Assembly: GCF_014805685.1 (NCBI RefSeq)
Contig: NC_060885.1
Span: 34,635,632 to 34,699,631, forward strand
DNA from: Silurus meridionalis
Taxonomy: Eukaryota; Chordata; Actinopteri; Siluriformes; Siluridae
Length of the DNA: 64,000 nt
Direction: 5' to 3'
Part shown: one piece after another, positions 60,535-64,000 of the stretch
Numbering within the stretch: the first letter of the stretch is position 1
Layout of the letters: every line of letters begins with the position of its first letter
The notes under the pieces: generated by a model
The model's database searches: none
Seen by the model: only the letters and a program-made list of their open reading frames with translations
Told to the model about the DNA's origin: nothing
Made by a program: the position numbers and the translations under genes

Positions 60535-60800
60535 CTGAAGCAAGAGTACAGTAAGAGTGTAGTGGAGGTGAAGAGAGTTTCTGATTGGGTGATGAACGTG
60601 AAGCTGGAAGTTGAAGGGGTGATGATAAATGTGTGCCTATGCTCCACAAGTGGGTTGTGAGATGGAGGGGAAAGAAAAATTCTGGAGTGAAATGGTGATG
60701 AAATGGTGGAGAGTGAACATAGGAATAAAAGATTTGTGATGAGAACAATGGCAACATGGCCGTTGCAAAGGGAACATAGCGAGTGAGGAGGAGATGGGTA
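60535..60800 (+). mobile_element. RTE-like LINE endonuclease fragment
   Basis: TACAGTAAGAGTGTAGTGGA and following sequence match the endonuclease part of the full-length copy (from about 50770) with small deletions. It lies about 80 bp from the broken end of LINE copy 2 and on the opposite strand, so one element may have disrupted or joined the other. Confidence 0.75.
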
Positions 60801-60804
60801 GTTA

Positions 60805-61360
60805 TTGAGAGGTCACAGGTTGTTTACACATGGAGTACTGTACATCCAGCACAGAAGTACATTCATCTTCCTCTCCACTGTACCGATTGTGCATGTGCTC
60901 CAGTCTGTTCTACACGGTGTGAGCTTTATTCTGATACGTTTAACATCATGTATTTACCAAAAACAACCTGAGATACTGGGACTGTGCTGAGATACACACA
61001 AAATCAGAATCAGGATACTTTATTGATCCCAGAGGGAAATTGCTTGTTTGCATTTCCTCACAGTAAAATATCAAAGTAACAATTAGAGTAAAAGTAAAAG
61101 TAATAAAAAATGTGCCCTGGGTTGGAACATCTGGATGCAGAAACTCAGAATTAATGCACTCACACAGCACACATACAGTATAATTAAGCAGGATTTATTC
61201 CAGATCAATTCCACATGCTGTGAGTAGATAAACAAACAAACATCAACCAACCAACCAACAAACAAAAAAACAAACAAATAACTTAATAAACGAACAAATA
61301 AATAAATAAATAGGCGTTAAAGCTAGTAAGGTAGTTACGCTCGAAAATTCAACTTCCTCA
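60805..61360. other. Region upstream of sirt1, no gene seen
   Basis: It includes AATCAGAATCAGGATACTTT at about 61001 with GATCCCAGAGGGAAATTGCT after it, a phrase common in fish repeat 3' ends, and A-rich AAC/AAT runs at 61220-61310. Confidence 0.45.
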
Positions 61361-61449
61361 AACACATCAGCGTCATTTCCGGGGCGTGGTCTCTCGTGGA
61401 CGGGGCGGAGAGGAGCCCTGTCGGGGAAAACGCGGCCTACTTTTAAAAG
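61360..61449 (+). promoter_or_regulatory. sirt1: Putative sirt1 promoter
   Basis: GC-rich, TATA-less DNA directly before the sirt1 start. It has an ETS-type CATTTCCGGGGC (61373-61384), a GC-box-like GGACGGGGCGGAG (61399-61411) and AAGATGGCG (61447-61455), a YY1-type motif overlapping the initiator ATG. Confidence 0.5.
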
Positions 61450-63847
61450 ATGGCGAATCCTGAACAGAATGCAGTGGAAGTTGGAGCTGATTGTGAAGGA
61501 ACAGGCGAGCCGGTCTCCAAGAAACCTCGGAGCAGTGTTCCTTACAATAGCGGCTCTGAACATGTTGTTCACAGAGAGCATAGAGAAAGTAGAGATGAGG
61601 CCGACGGGAGCCGTGCGGTGGAGAGTTCGGCACGTTCCCGAGATACAGAGCCAGAGACGGAGACGGAGGACGCTCAGGCCACGGAGGGGAACAACAACAA
61701 CAACAACAACAACAATGAAGCCGTGATCTCGGAGCTCAGCGAAAACTCCTGTAACGCAGAAAAGACTCTGATACCCGGAGATAAGAGCGAGGCAGCAGGT
61801 ACAAAACTACACTCGTCCTTTGTTTTTAGTCAATTCAATATTCTGACGCCTTTTCTGTTTACCTTTATGCTAACGTTAGCACGAGAAGCAGCTGAGTGAT
61901 CTAGTAAGTGTAGTTATGAAACAGTGGACTAGAGAGTAAACTAACTGCAGTACAGAACCGGTTACCTTCAGTAGTAGACGCAGTCAAGAAACTCAGATTC
62001 TTTAAGTGGTCAAAGATTAAGCAGTACAGAATGGAGAACTTTATAACGACAACAAAGTGTAGGTAGCTTTCCACAGGTGATCTTACAGTAGAACCCAGCA
62101 CCTCTCCCAACACCGCACCTCCCCGCACACAGCACCTCTCCCAGCACGTCTCCCAGCACACAGCACCTCTCCCAATGCATCTCCCAGCACACAGCACCTC
62201 TCCCAGCACCTCTCCCAGCACCTCTCCCAGCACCTCTCCCAACACGTCTCCCAGCACCTCTCCCAATGCATCTCCCAGCACACAGCACCTCTCCCAGCAC
62301 CTCTCCCAACACGTCTCCCAGCACACAGCACCTCTCCAGCACCTCTCCCAATGCATCTCCCAGCACACAGCACGTCTCCCAGCACCTCTCCCAATGCATC
62401 TCAAAGCACACAGCACACCTCCCAGCACCTCTCCCAGCACCTCTCCCAACGCGTCTCCCAGCACACAGCACCTCTCCCAGCACACCTCCCAGCACCTCTC
62501 CCAACGTCTCCCAGCACACAGCACTCCTCCCAGCATGTCTCCCAGCACACAAAGTGTAGGTAGCTTTCCACAGGTGATCTTACAGTAGAACCCAGCACCT
62601 CTCCCAACACCGCACCTCCTGCACACAGCACCTCTCCCAGCACCTCTCCCAACACCGCACCTCCTGCACACAGCACCTCTCCCAGCACCTCTCCCAGCAC
62701 CGCACCTCCTGCACACAGCACCTCTCCCAGCACGTCTCCCAGCACACAGCACCTCTCCCAGCACACAGCACCTCTCCCAATGCATCTCCCAGCACACAGC
62801 ACCTCCCAGCACCTCTCCCAGCACCTCTCCCAACACGTCTCCCAGCACCTCTCCCAATGCATCTCCCAGCACACAGCACCTCTCCCAGCACCTCTCCCAA
62901 CACGTCTCCCAGCACACAGCACCTCTCCCAGCACCTCTCCCAATGCATCTCCCAGCACACAGCACGTCTCCCAGCACCTCTCCCAATGCATCTCAAAGCA
63001 CACAGCACACCTCCCAGCACCTCTCCCAGCACCTCTCCCAACGCGTCTCCCAGCACACAGCACCTCTCCCAGCACACCTCCCAGCACGTGTCCCAACGCG
63101 TCTCCCAGCACCTCTCCCAACGCGTCTCCCAGCACACAAAGTGTAGGTAGCTTTCCACAGGTGATCTTACAGTAGAACCCAGCACCTCTCCCAACACCGC
63201 ACCTCCCTGCACACAGCACCTCTCCCAGCACCTCTCCCAACACCGCACCTCCCTGCACACAGCACCTCTCCCAGCACCTCTCCCAGCACCGCACCTCCCT
63301 GCACACAGCACCTCTCCCAGCACCTCTCCCAGCACACAGCACCTCTCCCAGCACACCTCCCAGCACCTCTCCCAATGCATCTCCCAGCACACAGCACGTC
63401 TCCCAGCACCTCTCCCAACGCGTCTCCCAGCACACAGCACCTCTCCCAGCACGTGTCCCAACGCGTCTCCCAGCACCTCTCCCAACGCGTCTCCCAGCAC
63501 ACAGCACTCCTTCCAGCACATCTCCCAGCACATCTCCCAGCACACAGCACGTCTCCCATCACACAGCACTCCTCCCAGCATGTCTCCCAGCACATGGTCA
63601 TGTTTGTATCCAGGAATTCTGTAAACAAGTTATAGGTAAAGTTATGAACTTGAAAGTTGGTAAAGTGGTTGACATGACCGCGTTCTACAGCATATACGTC
63701 TTAAACTGATCACAGTTATTTTTTGTCTTTAAACAGAGCTAATGGATGATGTTCACCCCAATGGATTTTATTCGCCTGAGTTAGGTGATGACGAGGACTG
63801 CTCTTCTCATGCCAGTTCTAGTGACTGGACTCCTCAGCCACGTATTG
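61450..63847 (+). CDS. sirt1: NAD-dependent deacetylase sirtuin-1, N-terminal exons (partial)
   Basis: Two exons: 61450-61798 (donor GCAG|GTACAA) and 63737-63847 (acceptor AACAG, donor ATTG|GTATGA). Both junctions are phase 1, and further exons lie beyond the window. The 153 visible residues form the disordered, acidic N-terminus: an NLS-like SKKPRS near 23, a nine-Asn run encoded by AAC repeats (61690-61716), then NGFYSPELGDDEDCSSHASSS and DWTPQPRIG. The last part matches human SIRT1 NGFHSCESDEEDRASHASSS followed by DWTPRPRIG. The catalytic deacetylase core is not in this window. SIRT1 removes acetyl groups from histones, p53 and other nuclear proteins using NAD+. The ATG overlaps the promoter motif and is the first in frame. 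Confidence 0.9.
61799..63736 (+). other. sirt1: sirt1 intron 1
   Basis: 1.9 kb, of which about 1.5 kb is the higher-order minisatellite. The remaining ends are unique AT-rich DNA. Confidence 0.85.
62052..63600 (+). repeat. Higher-order 12-bp minisatellite in sirt1 intron 1
   Basis: The base unit is CAGCACCTCTCC with CAGCACGTCTCC, CAACACGTCTCC, CAATGCATCTCC and CAGCACA variants. A non-repetitive anchor of about 45 bp (AAAGTGTAGGTAGCTTTCCA, then CAGGTGATCTTACAGTAGAA) recurs at 62053, 62551 and 63138. So blocks of about 500 and 590 bp were duplicated in tandem, each followed by CCGCACCTCC-type units. Minus-strand frames of 337-380 codons (Glu-Val-Leu-Gly / Gly-Arg-Gly-Ala types) and plus frames (Pro-Ser-Thr) run through it and are not genes. 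Confidence 0.97.
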
Positions 63848-64000
63848 GTATGACTGGGCAGTGAAGTTTGTGCCAAACAGTAGTAAAATTATTATGCACT
63901 GAAATGCTTCTTGAACCTGCTGTAATGTTGCATGTCTTCTACCAAATGTTATTGTAGATTATTTATATAATTACCAGTTTAATGGGTTTTCGTCTTTTTT

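Noticed and set aside
61901..63628. Cys/Gly/Arg-rich minus-strand frames of 337-380 codons
   Set aside because: They are translations of the sirt1 intron minisatellite, open in all minus frames at once.

Overview
The window is vertebrate nuclear DNA, almost certainly from a teleost fish. It has multi-exon genes with GT-AG introns, long CA/GT and TA microsatellites, fish-type non-LTR retrotransposons (RTE-like and L2/CR1-like) and short DNA-transposon relics of kinds common in fish. I cannot name the species from sequence alone.

Four conserved genes are recognisable. kcnk12 (THIK-2 two-pore potassium channel, minus strand, 8670-20503) has two coding exons. msh6 (mismatch-repair MutS homologue, plus strand, 26288-34234) has ten coding exons, and every splice junction could be placed in frame to give 1365 residues. 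fbxo11 (F-box/UBR-box protein, minus strand, 35634-47369) has 22 coding exons giving 879 residues. The first two coding exons of sirt1 (plus strand, 61450 to beyond the window) lie at the right end. The order and orientation kcnk12(-), msh6(+), fbxo11(-) matches human 2p16; sirt1 next to fbxo11 does not match human. A possible unrecognised three-exon gene (53677-54818, minus) and a possible 75-residue microprotein gene (55324-55551, minus) lie between fbxo11 and sirt1.

Layout: 1-1110, degenerate telomere-like TTAGGG array; 1111-8669, AT-rich gene-free DNA downstream of kcnk12; 8670-20503, kcnk12 with a 10.6-kb intron holding a minisatellite and RTE fragments; 20504-22019, CpG-containing upstream region; 22020-23095, a second telomere-like array in the opposite orientation; 23100-25617, an L2/CR1-like LINE with a 22-bp minisatellite in its 3' part; 25850-34320, msh6 and its promoter; 34316-47520, fbxo11; 47800-53398, RTE LINE copies, one with an intact 16-bp target-site duplication; 53400-61440, the two candidate genes plus transposon relics and an inverted second copy of the L2/CR1-like LINE; 61440-64000, start of sirt1 with a 1.5-kb higher-order minisatellite in intron 1.

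Together msh6 (DNA repair), fbxo11 (SCF ubiquitin ligase substrate receptor), kcnk12 (membrane potassium channel) and sirt1 (NAD-dependent deacetylase) are separate housekeeping or tissue-specific genes, not a pathway cluster. No clearly new biological system was found. The most informative observations are a GC-AG intron and a possible alternative 5' exon in fbxo11, a back-to-back polyadenylation palindrome between msh6 and fbxo11, the paired telomere-like arrays (one with a block that looks like a nanopore base-calling artefact), and several expanded minisatellites in introns and a 5' leader.
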